The notes under the pieces are model-generated. The model had not been told where the DNA came from, ran no database searches, and saw only the letters and a program-made list of their open reading frames with translations. A program made the translations under genes and the position numbers. Below are positions 49,963 through 59,947 of a stretch of DNA of 64,000 nt, piece after piece. Origin of the DNA: Vreelandella halophila (lineage in GTDB: Bacteria > Pseudomonadota > Gammaproteobacteria > Pseudomonadales > Oleiphilaceae); contig NZ_WMEX01000002.1 in the NCBI RefSeq assembly GCF_009856365.1, positions 62,001 to 126,000 of the forward strand. Reading direction: 5' to 3'. Position 1 is the stretch's first letter; each line of letters starts with the position of its first letter.

Positions 49963-51330
49963 ATGAGCGGTGCTGACCGGGATACCATCGCTGCCCTCGC
50001 TACGCCTCCGGGCCGCGGGGGTGTTGGCGTTATCCGCCTCTCGGGGCCACAGGCCCTGGTCCTGGCGCAAGCCTTCCTGGGGTTTGAGCCCCGGCCCAGG
50101 TATGCTCACTATGGCCCTTTCCTGGATGAGACGGGCGATGTCCTGGATGAGGGTATTGCCCTGTACTTTCCCGGTCCGCATTCCTTTACTGGTGAGGATG
50201 TCCTTGAACTCCAGGGCCATGGCGGACCCGTCCTCATGGACCGGATCCTGGCTTCCGCCACGGCCAGGGGGGCCCGACTTGCACGCCCGGGGGAATTCTC
50301 GGAACGCGCCTTTCTGAACGATAAACTGGACCTCGCCCAGGCCGAGGCCATTGCCGATCTTATTGAAAGCAGTTCGGAACAGGCGGCTCGAAGTGCCCTG
50401 CAATCCCTTCAGGGTGCCTTCTCCAGGGTGGTCTCGGGACTCATTGAGGAACTGGTCCAGCTCCGGGTCTATGTGGAGGCGGCCATCGATTTCCCGGACG
50501 AGGATGTGGATTTCCTCGGTGACGGCAAGGTTGCCGCGGATCTCCAGGCCCTGCTGGAATCACTGGACCGCACTGTCCAGGAAGCCCATCAGGGCACACT
50601 GCTGAGGGACGGCATGCAGGTGGTCATCGCCGGAAAACCCAACGCCGGCAAGTCCAGCCTCCTGAATGCCCTGTCCGGCCAGGACACAGCCATCGTGACC
50701 GAAATCGAGGGCACAACCCGGGACGTGCTGCGAGAGCAGATCCAGATTGACGGCATGCCGCTGCACATCATTGACACCGCGGGCCTGCGCGACAGCGCCG
50801 ATGAAGTGGAACGCATCGGCATCGACCGGGCCTGGGCCGAGATCGAGAAGGCCGACCGGGTCCTGTTGCTGGTGGACAGCGTCACAACGCCGGATACTGA
50901 TCCCGCGACCCTCCGAACCGGTCTGCCACGCCAGTTGCCGGAAGGACTCCCGGTTACCGTCCTCCGCAACAAGGCGGATCTCTCGGGAGAAACGCCCGGG
51001 TTCACCGACCACGATGGCACTCCCGTCATCCGCCTATCCGCGCAGTCCGGGGAGGGCGTCGACACCCTGCGGGAACACCTGAAGGACTGCATGGGCTATC
51101 AGACTGCTGCTGAAGGGCGCTACATGGCGCGTCGGCGTCATCTTGATGCCCTGGAGCGCGCGCGTTCCATGGTCGTCCAGGGCCAGACCCAGCTCAGCGA
51201 GTTCGGTGCCGGCGAACTGCTGGCCGAGGATCTGCGTCAGGCTCAGGACGCGCTTGGCGAAATCACCGGGGCCATGACGCCCGATGAGCTCCTGGGCGAA
51301 ATCTTCAGCTCCTTCTGCATCGGAAAATAA
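49963..51330 (+). CDS. mnmE: tRNA modification GTPase MnmE
   Basis: 455-residue GTPase that with MnmG makes the 5-carboxymethylaminomethyl group on wobble uridines. It has an N-terminal folate-binding domain ([20 protein letters not shown]), a helical domain, the inserted G domain with [24 protein letters not shown] and DTAGLRDS, and the C-terminal CIGK with the catalytic-site Cys. It closes the rpmH-mnmE run; its partner mnmG lies 5 kb downstream. Confidence 0.98.
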   Translation: MSGADRDTIAALATPPGRGGVGVIRLSGPQALVLAQAFLGFEPRPRYAHYGPFLDETGDVLDEGIALYFPGPHSFTGEDVLELQGHGGPVLMDRILASATARGARLARPGEFSERAFLNDKLDLAQAEAIADLIESSSEQAARSALQSLQGAFSRVVSGLIEELVQLRVYVEAAIDFPDEDVDFLGDGKVAADLQALLESLDRTVQEAHQGTLLRDGMQVVIAGKPNAGKSSLLNALSGQDTAIVTEIEGTTRDVLREQIQIDGMPLHIIDTAGLRDSADEVERIGIDRAWAEIEKADRVLLLVDSVTTPDTDPATLRTGLPRQLPEGLPVTVLRNKADLSGETPGFTDHDGTPVIRLSAQSGEGVDTLREHLKDCMGYQTAAEGRYMARRRHLDALERARSMVVQGQTQLSEFGAGELLAEDLRQAQDALGEITGAMTPDELLGEIFSSFCIGK

Positions 51331-51394
51331 CTCCTACCCAAGCGATTCATCAGCCGCCTGAATCATTGCCGATCAGGTTGTGCCTATTAAGGTT

Positions 51395-51406
51395 ATGTTA
51401 TAACAT
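51395..51406 (+). promoter_or_regulatory. Zur-like palindrome 1
   Basis: ATGTTATAACAT, a perfect 12-bp palindrome. It equals the core of the Zur motif described for alphaproteobacteria (GATATGTTATAACATATC) and shares both half-sites of the longer gammaproteobacterial form. It covers the expected -10 of the receptor promoter (TTGTGC, 17 bp, TAACAT). Confidence 0.55.
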
Positions 51407-51495
51407 CCGTTTATTCATCATAGGGCACCAGATCGGATTCCAGTTCAACACATCTGATAGAGGGCGTGGTCGCTGGAATACCGTTTAAAGAAGTA

Positions 51496-51507
51496 ATGAT
51501 ATAACGT
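51496..51507 (+). promoter_or_regulatory. Zur-like palindrome 2 (degenerate)
   Basis: ATGATATAACGT, two mismatches from the perfect copy 101 bp upstream, and directly before the AAGGAG ribosome binding site of the receptor gene. Confidence 0.35.
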
Positions 51508-51521
51508 CGTAAGGAGAACCC

Positions 51522-53693
51522 ATGCAATTGAAACCCTTCAATGCCGGGCGGCTATCCGATGCCATCCCGGGCACCATGGGCGTTCTGGGTCTTGCAATGG
51601 CACCCGCGTTGGCGCTGGGACAGGATACGAACACCGGGGTGATGGCCCTGAATGAGGTCGTTGTGGAAGCCGTCGCGCCCGCTCCCGGTTCGCCACTGAT
51701 GCAGGCCGCCCAGATTGACGTCCTGCAGGGCGAGGACAAGGATCGCCGCGAAAGCGCCACTCTTGGCCAGACGCTGGATCACCTTCCCGGGGTCGATACC
51801 GTCAGTGCCGGCAATCAGGCTGGTAAGCCGGTGATCCGTGGCCTGTCCGGTAATCGGGTGCGGATCCTGTCCGACGGTATTGCCGTGGACCACCAGCAGT
51901 TTGGGACCCGGCATTCACCCAACGTTGAACCCTTCCTGAGCGAGCGTATTGAGGTGGTTCGTGGCGTGTCCAGCATCCTTTACGGGTCCGATGCGCTGGG
52001 CGGTGCGGTGGATGTACAACCCCTGCCACTGACTTTCAGCAGTGATGGATCCCGTCACAACAGGGGCGAGGCGCTACTGGGGCATGCTACCAACAACGAC
52101 CAGAATGACCTCGGGCTCAAGGGAACCAGCCAGGGGAAGCACTGGAGTTTTGCCGCTGGCATCATTCACCGGGACGCCGGGGATGTCACCGTGCCGGATG
52201 ACCGGACCTTCTTCCCGCCGCCTCCCAGTGACGCCGGCAAACGCCGGGCACCCGCCTACACCGGATCACTGGAGTACACGGACTTTGACCAGACCAACGG
52301 TCAACTCGGCGTCGGTTATCGTGGGGCCTTCGGCGAGGTCCGGATGCGCTATACCGGATGGCGCAATGAACACAACTTCCTGCTGCCGCCCCCGGCCGGC
52401 AACAAGCCGCCTGGCCAGGGCCCGGAGGGCATCGGCCAGAATCTGGAGAACGACGAGCTTCGTCTGGACGCCACGCTGCCGGTCAATGACACCTGGACCC
52501 TTCAGCCAACCCTGGCATGGCAGAATAACCTGCGCCAGTCGAACGCGGCCGGTGTCCCGAGGGATGCGCTGTTTGATGGGACCCTCGACATTGAATTCGA
52601 CCAGTACACCACCCGTCTCGAGGCCAGACACGGCCAACTGGCGTTTCTCGACGCCGGGCGCATGGGGATTGAATACCGCACCAAGCAACAGGTCTCCCGG
52701 GGCACCACCCAGCTGACGCCCGGAGGTCGGGTGAACAATGTCGGCCTGTTTGCCTTTGAGGAGCGCACACTGGGGCGTCTCACCCTGCAGGCTGGGTTGC
52801 GGCAGGACTGGACCGAGACCATTGCGAAAAGCAGCAAGACGGCGGCGCCGACTTCGTTCTCAGGCAGTGACTCCAATGACTACTCGGTGACATCGGGCTC
52901 GTTCGGTGGTTCCTATGCCCTGACCGATAACCTGACGCTTGCCAGTAACATCGGGCGTGGTTTCCGGGCGCCGACCCTTTTCGAACTCCATGCGGACGGG
53001 GTGCATGCTGGTGTTGCGGCGGTCCAGAAGGGCAATGACGACCTGGACGCTGAGAAATCGCTGAATACCGACCTGTCGCTCCGGTGGCGTTCCCACCAAA
53101 CGTCTGCCAGTGCCACGGTTTACCGCAATGCGATTGACAACTACATCTACCTTCACGACACGGGCAATACGCAGGACGCTCTGCCGGTGTTCCAGTACCA
53201 GCAGACCGACGCCGTCCTCACCGGCGTGGAACTGACAGCCCGGGCACAGATGACTGAAACGCTCGAGCTGAGTACCACCTATAGTGCCGTTGACGGTGAA
53301 AACGACCAGACCGGTGAGGACCTGCCACTCCAGCCGGCTGACGAACTGCTGGTCGAAGGAACCTGGACACCCGGGAACTGGGGATGGGCCCGCAGTCCCT
53401 ATGTCCGCCTGGGTCTCCGGCATAACGCTTCCAGGGAGGCAGCCCCGGGTGAACCCTTCGCCCAGTTCGACAACGCCCCCTTCGGCACGGCATCGACCGA
53501 TGCCTATACTGTCGCGGACCTGGCCCTGGGCTTTTCCGTGGATGGCGTTACGGGCGCGCCCATGCGGTTCAGCCTCGAAGTGCGGAATCTGACGGATAAG
53601 ACCTACCGGGACTTTCTGGATACCTACAAAGGCTATGCGCTGAGCCCCGGGCGCGATGTGCGCATGACCCTCAGGGTGCCGCTGGGGGGTTGA
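51522..53693 (+). CDS. TonB-dependent outer-membrane receptor, ZnuD-like
   Basis: 723-residue outer-membrane receptor for energised uptake. A signal peptide (about 1-34) precedes the TonB box region (LNEVVVEAV), the plug domain (about 60-165: LGQTLDHLPGVDTVSAGNQ, KPVIRGLSGNRVRILSDG, EPFLSERIEVVRG, ILYGSDALGGAVDV) and a 22-strand barrel ending in an aromatic-poor LRVPLGG. The plug most resembles ZnuD-type zinc receptors, and Zur-like palindromes lie upstream, so zinc is the leading ligand; other metals or chelates remain possible. A strong AAGGAG precedes the ATG. It is a single-gene unit with AT-rich 5' flank. Confidence 0.88.
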   Translation: MQLKPFNAGRLSDAIPGTMGVLGLAMAPALALGQDTNTGVMALNEVVVEAVAPAPGSPLMQAAQIDVLQGEDKDRRESATLGQTLDHLPGVDTVSAGNQAGKPVIRGLSGNRVRILSDGIAVDHQQFGTRHSPNVEPFLSERIEVVRGVSSILYGSDALGGAVDVQPLPLTFSSDGSRHNRGEALLGHATNNDQNDLGLKGTSQGKHWSFAAGIIHRDAGDVTVPDDRTFFPPPPSDAGKRRAPAYTGSLEYTDFDQTNGQLGVGYRGAFGEVRMRYTGWRNEHNFLLPPPAGNKPPGQGPEGIGQNLENDELRLDATLPVNDTWTLQPTLAWQNNLRQSNAAGVPRDALFDGTLDIEFDQYTTRLEARHGQLAFLDAGRMGIEYRTKQQVSRGTTQLTPGGRVNNVGLFAFEERTLGRLTLQAGLRQDWTETIAKSSKTAAPTSFSGSDSNDYSVTSGSFGGSYALTDNLTLASNIGRGFRAPTLFELHADGVHAGVAAVQKGNDDLDAEKSLNTDLSLRWRSHQTSASATVYRNAIDNYIYLHDTGNTQDALPVFQYQQTDAVLTGVELTARAQMTETLELSTTYSAVDGENDQTGEDLPLQPADELLVEGTWTPGNWGWARSPYVRLGLRHNASREAAPGEPFAQFDNAPFGTASTDAYTVADLALGFSVDGVTGAPMRFSLEVRNLTDKTYRDFLDTYKGYALSPGRDVRMTLRVPLGG

Positions 53694-53697
53694 GATG

Positions 53698-53720
53698 AAA
53701 AAGCCGGCCCGGAGGCCGGC
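53698..53720 (-). terminator. Rho-independent terminator of the acyl-CoA dehydrogenase gene
   Basis: The 7-bp stem GCCGGCC / GGCCGGC (53703-53709, 53714-53720) has a 4-base loop and, read on the minus strand, is followed by five T residues. It serves the minus-strand gene ending at 53741 and may also slow transcription from the receptor. Confidence 0.75.
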
Positions 53721-53740
53721 AGGGGAGGGGTAAAAGAGGT

Positions 53741-55561
53741 TCAATAATCGAAGGCGAAGGCCTCGTTACCCAGCTGCATCAGGGTATCGCTGGGGCTCAG
53801 CATGCTGTCGGCATGGCCCTGGGCCTGTGGCAGCATCCGCTCGAAGTAGAATTCAGCGGTGGCGAGCTTGGCGTTGTAGAAATCCTCACTCTGGTCGCCG
53901 CCCTCGGCCAGGCCCTGGCGCGCGGCGGCCGCCATGCGCAGCCACATGAAGGCCATGTAGACATAGCCGCTGTACATCAGGAAGTCATGCGCGGCCGCCG
54001 AAACCATGTCGCGGTCCTTGCGGGCGATGACCATCAGCCGGAACGTCAGCCAGTTCCACTGGGTTGCCAGCTTGAGGATCTGCCAGGCCCAGGGCCGCAG
54101 GGTGCTGTCGGTGAGGTGCTTGCGCGCCTCGTTGCTCATGCGCAGGGTGAAGTCACGCACCGCGCCGCCCTGTGTCATCATCAGCACCTTGCGGCCGAGC
54201 AGGTCGAGCGCCTGGATGCCGGTGGTGCCCTCGTAGAGGGTGGCGATCCGGGTGTCGCGCACGATCTGCTCCATGCCGTGCTCCTTGATGTAGCCGTGGC
54301 CGCCGAATACCTGCATGCCCAGGTTGGTGGCCTCATAACCCTTCTCGGTGAGGAAGCCCTTGAGGATCGGGGTCAGGAAGCCGAGCTTGTCGTCGTACTT
54401 CTGGATCTTCTTCGTGTCCTCCTCCAGGTGGCCGCAGACCATGTGATCCGCGTACTGAGCGGCATCATAGAGCATGGCCCGCCCGCCTTCAGCCACCGCC
54501 TTCTGGGTCAGCAGCATGCGGCGCACGTCCGCGTGGTACATCAGGCTGTCCGCCACCTGCTCCGGCTCTTTCTTGCCAGAGAGTGCACGCATGGAGCGAC
54601 GCTCCTTCGCGTAGGCCAGGGCATTCTGGTAGGAGAGTTCGGCCGGACCCACGCCCTGGATGGCGGTACCGATCCGGGCCGTGTTCATGAAGGTGAACAT
54701 GCACTCCATGCCCTTGTTCTCCTCCCCGACCATGTAACCGTTGGCGTCATCGAAGTTCATGGTGCAGGTGGCCGAGGCCTTGATGCCCATCTTCTCTTCC
54801 AGCGCGCCCACGGAAACCCCGTTGGCCTCGCCCGCGTTGCCCTTCCCGTCCGGCAGGTACTTGGGCACGATGAACAGGGAAATGCCCTTGGTGCCCTTGG
54901 GCGCCTCCGGGGTGCGTGCCAGCACGATGTGTACGATGTTTTCGGCCAGGTCATGGTCTCCGGAGGAGATGAAGATCTTGGTGCCGGTGATGCGGTAACT
55001 GCCGTCCTCCTGGGGGACAGCCTTGGTGCGGACCTGGCCAAGATCGGTGCCGCACTGGGGCTCGGTCAGGCACATGGTTCCGGTCCAGCGGCCCTCGGTC
55101 ATCGGCGTCAGGTAGGTCTGGCGCTGATCCTCATCACCATGAAGCTGCAGGGTGTTCATGGCCCCCATCGACAGACCCGGGTACATGCTGAAGGGCCAGT
55201 TGGCGGTGCCCATCATCTCCTGCTTCATCAGGCCCAGGGAGGCGGGCAGGTTCTGGCCGCCGTATTCCTCCAGGCTGGAGAGGCCCTGCCAGCCACCGGC
55301 CACGTATTCGTCGTAGGCTTCCTTGTAGCCGGCCGGGGTCTTAACCTCGCCATCCACCAGTTTGCAGCCTTCCTGGTCGCCGCTCTGGTAGAGCGGAAAC
55401 AGAGTGTTCTCACAGAACTTGGCACATTCACCGAGAATGGCGTCCACCATGTCCGGTGTCGCCTCGGCCCCGTTGCTCAGGCGCTGGTAGTGACTGGGGT
55501 AGTCGAACACTTCGTTGAGCAGGAAATTCACGTCGGTCAGAGGCGCCTTGTAGCTTGCCAT
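53741..55561 (-). CDS. Acyl-CoA dehydrogenase (FadE-like, with C-terminal extension domain)
   Basis: 606-residue flavoenzyme introducing the alpha-beta double bond into acyl-CoA. It has the N-terminal helical domain, FAD-binding [18 protein letters not shown] and [19 protein letters not shown], the catalytic Glu region [18 protein letters not shown] and a C-terminal domain of about 130 residues typical of the larger, PA0506-like class. I use the ATG at 55561 with GGGAGGGT upstream and the [19 protein letters not shown] start; longer readings are not conserved. It stands alone, divergent from the DUF3833 lipoprotein. Chain-length specificity is not evident. Confidence 0.94.
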   Translation of the reverse strand: MASYKAPLTDVNFLLNEVFDYPSHYQRLSNGAEATPDMVDAILGECAKFCENTLFPLYQSGDQEGCKLVDGEVKTPAGYKEAYDEYVAGGWQGLSSLEEYGGQNLPASLGLMKQEMMGTANWPFSMYPGLSMGAMNTLQLHGDEDQRQTYLTPMTEGRWTGTMCLTEPQCGTDLGQVRTKAVPQEDGSYRITGTKIFISSGDHDLAENIVHIVLARTPEAPKGTKGISLFIVPKYLPDGKGNAGEANGVSVGALEEKMGIKASATCTMNFDDANGYMVGEENKGMECMFTFMNTARIGTAIQGVGPAELSYQNALAYAKERRSMRALSGKKEPEQVADSLMYHADVRRMLLTQKAVAEGGRAMLYDAAQYADHMVCGHLEEDTKKIQKYDDKLGFLTPILKGFLTEKGYEATNLGMQVFGGHGYIKEHGMEQIVRDTRIATLYEGTTGIQALDLLGRKVLMMTQGGAVRDFTLRMSNEARKHLTDSTLRPWAWQILKLATQWNWLTFRLMVIARKDRDMVSAAAHDFLMYSGYVYMAFMWLRMAAAARQGLAEGGDQSEDFYNAKLATAEFYFERMLPQAQGHADSMLSPSDTLMQLGNEAFAFDY

Positions 55562-55627
55562 CTCGGACCCTCCCATCTGTTTACTGTGAAGACAGTTTCT
55601 GACAGCTCCGTCATTCGAGCCAATGGC

Positions 55628-55649
55628 GACGTGTACATCTGTGTACGTC
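55628..55649. promoter_or_regulatory. 22-bp imperfect palindrome in the divergent acyl-CoA dehydrogenase region
   Basis: Arms GACGTGTAC and GTGTACGTC with 4 bp between them; 8 of 11 base pairs match. It also forms a direct repeat GTGTAC-N4-GTGTAC. It lies 67 bp before the dehydrogenase start and 80 bp before the lipoprotein start. A second small repeat, ACTGT-N4-ACAGT, is at 55583-55596. A repressor site is plausible but unproven. Confidence 0.4.
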
Positions 55650-55728
55650 ACTGCGGCCACCCAATGAACCCTCCCGGGAAAACCCACGTATCCAGTAACA
55701 GTCACTCATTCCGATGGAGGTTCAGCCC

Positions 55729-56274
55729 ATGGCAGTCATACATCCAGCCCGCCGCGTCTACGGGCTTCTTTTTCTGGTCCTGCCCTTTCTGGCGGCCTGC
55801 TCCGGCCCCGCAATCAACGACTATGCGGGCCAGGAGCCGGAGCTGGTGCCCAGTGAGTTCTTCCAGGGTGAGCTGACCGCCCGTGGTGTGGTGAAGAACC
55901 GTTCCGGCGAGGTGATCCGCCATTTCGATGCCACCATTGATGCGTCATGGGATGAGGAGGGCGTGGGTACCCTGGACGAGGTGTTCACGTACAGCGATGG
56001 TGAGACCGACACGCGCGTCTGGACCCTGGAGCCCCGTGACGGCGGCTATCACGCCACGGCTGGGGATGTGACAGAGCCGGGTTTCATGGAGTTCGAGGGC
56101 AATGCCATCCACATGAACTACGTGTTGGAAGTGTCCTTCGGAGGAAGCACCTACAACGTCCGAATGGATGACTGGATGTACCGTGTCACCGAGGACACCG
56201 TCATCAATGAAACGGAAATGACCTGGTGGGGATTCCGTGTGGGCGAGGTGGTCCTGGTGATCCAGAGACAGTAG
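55729..56274 (+). CDS. DUF3833 lipoprotein
   Basis: 181 residues from the ATG at 55729, which is preceded by TGGAGGTT; an ATG at 55714 lies inside that site. The lipobox is FLAAC with lipidated Cys24 after a hydrophobic stretch. The mature domain shows the DUF3833 pattern: FFQGELTARGVVKNRSGEV, FTYSDGETDTRVW and DVTEPG. Function is unknown; an outer-membrane-facing location is likely. It is divergent from the acyl-CoA dehydrogenase gene, and an AT-rich region follows it. Confidence 0.88.
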   Translation: MAVIHPARRVYGLLFLVLPFLAACSGPAINDYAGQEPELVPSEFFQGELTARGVVKNRSGEVIRHFDATIDASWDEEGVGTLDEVFTYSDGETDTRVWTLEPRDGGYHATAGDVTEPGFMEFEGNAIHMNYVLEVSFGGSTYNVRMDDWMYRVTEDTVINETEMTWWGFRVGEVVLVIQRQ

Positions 56275-56560
56275 GTCGCCTTCCTTGTGGAAAACTCTGT
56301 TTACAGAATAGGGAGAGATCTGTAGAAAATTTAAAAAATACTTTTACATCAGCATTCTAGGTAGTAAATAAGGCTTTTTCAGGCTCCTCCAATCTGTGGA
56401 CAGTTTTTTGAGTGCTTTGTGACGAAAGCACTGCAGGTGTCTGTTATTCCGGGAGAGATGGTATCTGTTCAGAAATTGTCCGGATCGCCTGCACAGGCTT
56501 GACGCTTCGGGTTATACTACGCGGTTCATTCAGAGATACCGGCAAACCCCGAGGTCCAGC
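56275..56560. other. AT-rich mnmG upstream region with DnaA-box-like sites
   Basis: The 286-bp gap between the DUF3833 gene and mnmG is clearly AT-richer than its surroundings, with a very A/T run at 56321-56350. It contains DnaA-box-like TGTGGAAAA (56286-56294) and TGTGGACAG (56395-56403) and an 8-bp hairpin AGTGCTTT/AAAGCACT (56411-56432). A TTATACT near 56513 may serve as the mnmG -10, but no good -35 pairs with it. In some gammaproteobacteria the mnmG upstream region takes part in origin function. Confidence 0.5.
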
Positions 56561-58447
56561 GTGGAATACCCCAAGCACTTCGACGTTATCGTCATCGGCG
56601 GTGGCCATGCGGGCACCGAAGCGGCCCTCGCCGCGGCCCGCATGGGGCGCGATACCCTCCTGCTGACGCACAACATCGAGACCCTTGGCCAGATGTCCTG
56701 TAATCCCGCCATCGGCGGTATCGGCAAGAGTCACCTGGTGAAGGAGATCGATGCGCTGGGCGGGGCCATGGGCCTGGCCACGGACCAGGCGGGCATCCAG
56801 TTCCGGGTTCTCAATTCCAGCAAGGGCCCGGCCGTACGCGCTACCCGTGCCCAGGCGGACCGTGCCCTGTACAAGGCCGCCATCCGCAACATGCTGGAAA
56901 ACCAGCCCAACCTGCATATCTTCCAGCAGGCGGCGGAGGACCTGATCGTCGAGAATGACCAGGTGCGGGGCGTGGTCTCCCAGACTGGTGTCGCCTTCCG
57001 GGCACCCACGGTGGTGCTGACCACCGGTACCTTCCTCGGGGGGGTCATCCACATTGGCATGCAGAATCAGCAGGGCGGCCGCGCCGGCGACCCGCCGACC
57101 ATCGGCCTGGCCAAACGGCTGCGGGAGCTCCCGTTCACCGTGGGCCGGCTCAAGACCGGCACACCCGCGCGGATCGACGCCAAGACCGTGGACTTCTCGA
57201 AGATGGACGTCCAGCCCGGCGACGAACGCGAACCGGTGATGTCCTACATCGGCAGTGCGGATTCGCATCCAGAGCAGATGTGCTGTTACATCACCCGCAC
57301 CACGCCGGAGACCCACGACATCATCCGGGGGGCCCAGGATCAGTCGCCCATGTTCTCTGGCGACATTGAAGGCGTTGGGCCGCGCTACTGCCCCTCCATC
57401 GAGGACAAGGTCCACCGCTTCGCGGACAAGGATTCCCACCAGATCTTCGTGGAGCCGGAAGGCCTGAACAGCCAGGAACTCTATCCCAACGGTATTTCCA
57501 CAAGCCTGCCGTTCGACGTGCAGATGGCCTTCATCCGGACCATCCCGGGCTTCGAGAACGCCCACGTCACCCGGCCGGGTTACGCCATCGAATACGACTA
57601 CCTGGACCCGCGCGACCTCCATCACACGCTTGAGACCCGCTTTATCAGCGGGCTCTATCTGGCGGGCCAGATCAACGGCACCACCGGTTACGAGGAAGCC
57701 GGCGCCCAGGGCCTGCTGGCCGGGCTCAACGCGGCCCTGGCCGCGCGTGGTGAGGAACCCTGGTACCCACGTCGGGACGAAGCCTATCTCGGTGTACTGG
57801 TGGACGACCTCATCACCATGGGGGCGAAGGAGCCCTATCGGATGTTCACCAGCCGGGCGGAATACCGCCTGGTGCTGCGTGAAGACAACGCGGATCTGCG
57901 ACTGACCGAAACAGGGCGCAATCTGGGTCTGGTAAGCGATGAGCGCTGGGCTGCGTTTGAGGCCAAGCGCGCAGGCATCCAGGCGGAGCGTGAGCGCCTT
58001 GACCGCACACGGATCCATCCGGGCACGGAAGCAGCGGCGGTGGCCGACCAGTACCTGAAACAGCCCCTGAAAAAGGACCAGACCCTGTCCGAACTGCTGC
58101 GCCGGCCGGAGGTCGACTACGAGGCGGTTGCTGCCATTGGGGGCGAACGCGCCGAGGATCCGGTGGTGGCCGAACAGGTGGCCATCCAGGTCAAATACGA
58201 GGGCTACATCTCCCGTCAGGAAGCGGACATCGAGCGCCTGCGCCGGCATGAGAACATGACCCTGCCGAAGGATCTGGACTACGACAGTGTCGGTGGCCTG
58301 TCCAATGAGGTGAAGCAGAAGCTTGAGGAAACACGTCCGGAAACCATTGCCCAGGCCTCGCGCATTCAGGGCGTGACGCCGGCGGCGGTCTCCCAGCTGC
58401 TGATCCATCTCAAGAAACGGGATCTGCTGCAGCAGGAAAGCGCCTGA
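56561..58447 (+). CDS. mnmG: tRNA uridine-5-carboxymethylaminomethyl enzyme MnmG (GidA)
   Basis: 628-residue FAD protein acting with MnmE at U34 of tRNAs. It starts at GTG behind [25 protein letters not shown] is the FAD-binding start. The conserved [40 protein letters not shown] and the C-terminal [20 protein letters not shown] region are present. Length matches E. coli (629). rsmG follows with no gap. Confidence 0.98.
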   Translation: MEYPKHFDVIVIGGGHAGTEAALAAARMGRDTLLLTHNIETLGQMSCNPAIGGIGKSHLVKEIDALGGAMGLATDQAGIQFRVLNSSKGPAVRATRAQADRALYKAAIRNMLENQPNLHIFQQAAEDLIVENDQVRGVVSQTGVAFRAPTVVLTTGTFLGGVIHIGMQNQQGGRAGDPPTIGLAKRLRELPFTVGRLKTGTPARIDAKTVDFSKMDVQPGDEREPVMSYIGSADSHPEQMCCYITRTTPETHDIIRGAQDQSPMFSGDIEGVGPRYCPSIEDKVHRFADKDSHQIFVEPEGLNSQELYPNGISTSLPFDVQMAFIRTIPGFENAHVTRPGYAIEYDYLDPRDLHHTLETRFISGLYLAGQINGTTGYEEAGAQGLLAGLNAALAARGEEPWYPRRDEAYLGVLVDDLITMGAKEPYRMFTSRAEYRLVLREDNADLRLTETGRNLGLVSDERWAAFEAKRAGIQAERERLDRTRIHPGTEAAAVADQYLKQPLKKDQTLSELLRRPEVDYEAVAAIGGERAEDPVVAEQVAIQVKYEGYISRQEADIERLRRHENMTLPKDLDYDSVGGLSNEVKQKLEETRPETIAQASRIQGVTPAAVSQLLIHLKKRDLLQQESA

Positions 58448-59101
58448 ATGGACACGGAGCGCCGTGAACTGGAGGCGGGGGCCGAAGCACTCGGTGTCCG
58501 TCTCGCCCCGGAGACGGCGGACCGGATGCTGCGGCTTCTGGATCTACTGGAAAAGTGGAACCGGGCCTACAACCTGACCGCCGTACGCGAGCGCAGCGCC
58601 ATGTGCGCCCGGCACCTTCTGGACAGCCTGACCCTGGTGCCGCGGCTCGGCCCTGGCCCCATACTGGACGTCGGCTCCGGCGGCGGCTTCCCGGGCCTGG
58701 TCCTGGCATTGCACTCGCCGTCCAGACAGGTGACACTGCTGGACAGCAACAGCAAAAAGACCCGGTTCATGACCCAGTGCCGGCTGGAGCTGGGCCTGGA
58801 TAACATGCAGGTGGTGCATTCCCGGGTCGAGTACTGGCAGGGCGGCCCCTTCCCGCAGATCACAAGCCGCGCCTTCGCCTCACTGGCGGAAATGGTACCC
58901 ATGACGGCCCATCTACTGGCGCAGGACGGGGAACACCTGGCCATGAAGGGCCCGGAAGCCACCACCGAGGTTGAAGGGCTGCCCACCGGTTGGCAGCTGC
59001 TTGAAGACAGTCGGGTCACCGTACCCGGCGTGGACGCGGAACGGCGGATACTGCGCATCGGGCGCAACAGCACGGATTCCACGGGCGAGACAGGAGACTG
59101 A
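58448..59101 (+). CDS. rsmG: 16S rRNA m7G527 methyltransferase RsmG (GidB)
   Basis: 217-residue SAM-dependent methyltransferase. It has LLEKWNRAYNLTAVRE, the SAM loop ILDVGSGGGFPGLVLAL, and LDSNSKKTRFM. The ATG begins on the base after the mnmG stop. The ribosome binding site of the next gene, parA, lies inside the end of this one, so mnmG-rsmG-parAB form one transcription unit. Confidence 0.97.
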   Translation: MDTERRELEAGAEALGVRLAPETADRMLRLLDLLEKWNRAYNLTAVRERSAMCARHLLDSLTLVPRLGPGPILDVGSGGGFPGLVLALHSPSRQVTLLDSNSKKTRFMTQCRLELGLDNMQVVHSRVEYWQGGPFPQITSRAFASLAEMVPMTAHLLAQDGEHLAMKGPEATTEVEGLPTGWQLLEDSRVTVPGVDAERRILRIGRNSTDSTGETGD

Positions 59102-59106
59102 CGGTA

Positions 59107-59901
59107 ATGGCGCGCATCGTGGCGGTAACCAACCAGAAAGGTGGCGTGGGTAAGACCACCACCTGTGTGAACCTGGCGGCCTCGCTGGCGGCGACCAAGC
59201 GCCGCGTGCTGCTGGTGGATATGGACCCCCAGGGCAACGCCACCATGGGCAGCGGGCTCGACAAGAACGAACTCAAGGTCAGCGGCTTTGACGTGCTGAC
59301 CCGCCGCCAGAACGCTGCCGACGTCTGTACTGAAGCACCGGACTCCGGGTTCGATGTGCTGCCGGCCAACGGCGACCTGACCGCCGCCGAGGTGGAGCTG
59401 ATGAACGAGATCGGCCGGGAGCACCGTCTGCGCCTGGCGCTCAAGCCCATCACCGAGCTCTATGATTTCATCCTCATCGACTGCCCGCCGGCGCTCAACC
59501 TGCTGACCGTCAACGCCCTGGCCGCCGCCGACTCGGTGCTGATTCCGATGCAGTGCGAGTACTACGCGCTGGAAGGGCTGGCTGCACTCATGGGTACCAT
59601 CGAGCAGATCCAGGAAACCGTGAATCCGGCGCTGAAAATCGAGGGCCTGCTGCGTACCATGTACGACCCCCGTAACAGCCTGACCCTGGACGTATCGCGC
59701 CAGCTCAACGACTACTTCGGCGACCGGGTCTACTCGGCCGTTATCCCGCGCAACGTGCGCCTGGCCGAAGCTCCCAGTTACGGCATGCCGGCGCTGCGCT
59801 ACGACCGCAGCTCCAAGGGTGCCATCTCGTATCTCGCGCTGGCGGGGGAGATGGTCAGGCGTAATGGCAGCCAGCAATCAGAGGGCGCCGTCGCCGTTTG
59901 A
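59107..59901 (+). CDS. parA: Chromosome partitioning ATPase ParA (Soj)
   Basis: 264-residue Walker-type ATPase: deviant Walker A TNQKGGVGKTTTCVNLAASL, DMDPQGNATMGSGLD, and Walker B LIDCPPALNLLTVNAL. It has no N-terminal HTH, so it is of the chromosomal type. It forms the gradient that moves ParB-parS complexes. parB follows after 46 bp; parS copies lie in recF. Confidence 0.97.
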   Translation: MARIVAVTNQKGGVGKTTTCVNLAASLAATKRRVLLVDMDPQGNATMGSGLDKNELKVSGFDVLTRRQNAADVCTEAPDSGFDVLPANGDLTAAEVELMNEIGREHRLRLALKPITELYDFILIDCPPALNLLTVNALAAADSVLIPMQCEYYALEGLAALMGTIEQIQETVNPALKIEGLLRTMYDPRNSLTLDVSRQLNDYFGDRVYSAVIPRNVRLAEAPSYGMPALRYDRSSKGAISYLALAGEMVRRNGSQQSEGAVAV

Positions 59902-59947
59902 CGGCAGGCACCCGCACCAGCAACGAACAGGATAACAAGCAACCATC

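Noticed and set aside
51340-51380. GATTCA / TGAATC hairpin after mnmE as a terminator
   Set aside because: The stem is short and AT-rich, and no T run follows.
56493-56518. TTGACG and TATACT as a promoter for mnmG
   Set aside because: The two hexamers are only about 8 bp apart, far too close for sigma-70; the -10 might still be used with another -35.
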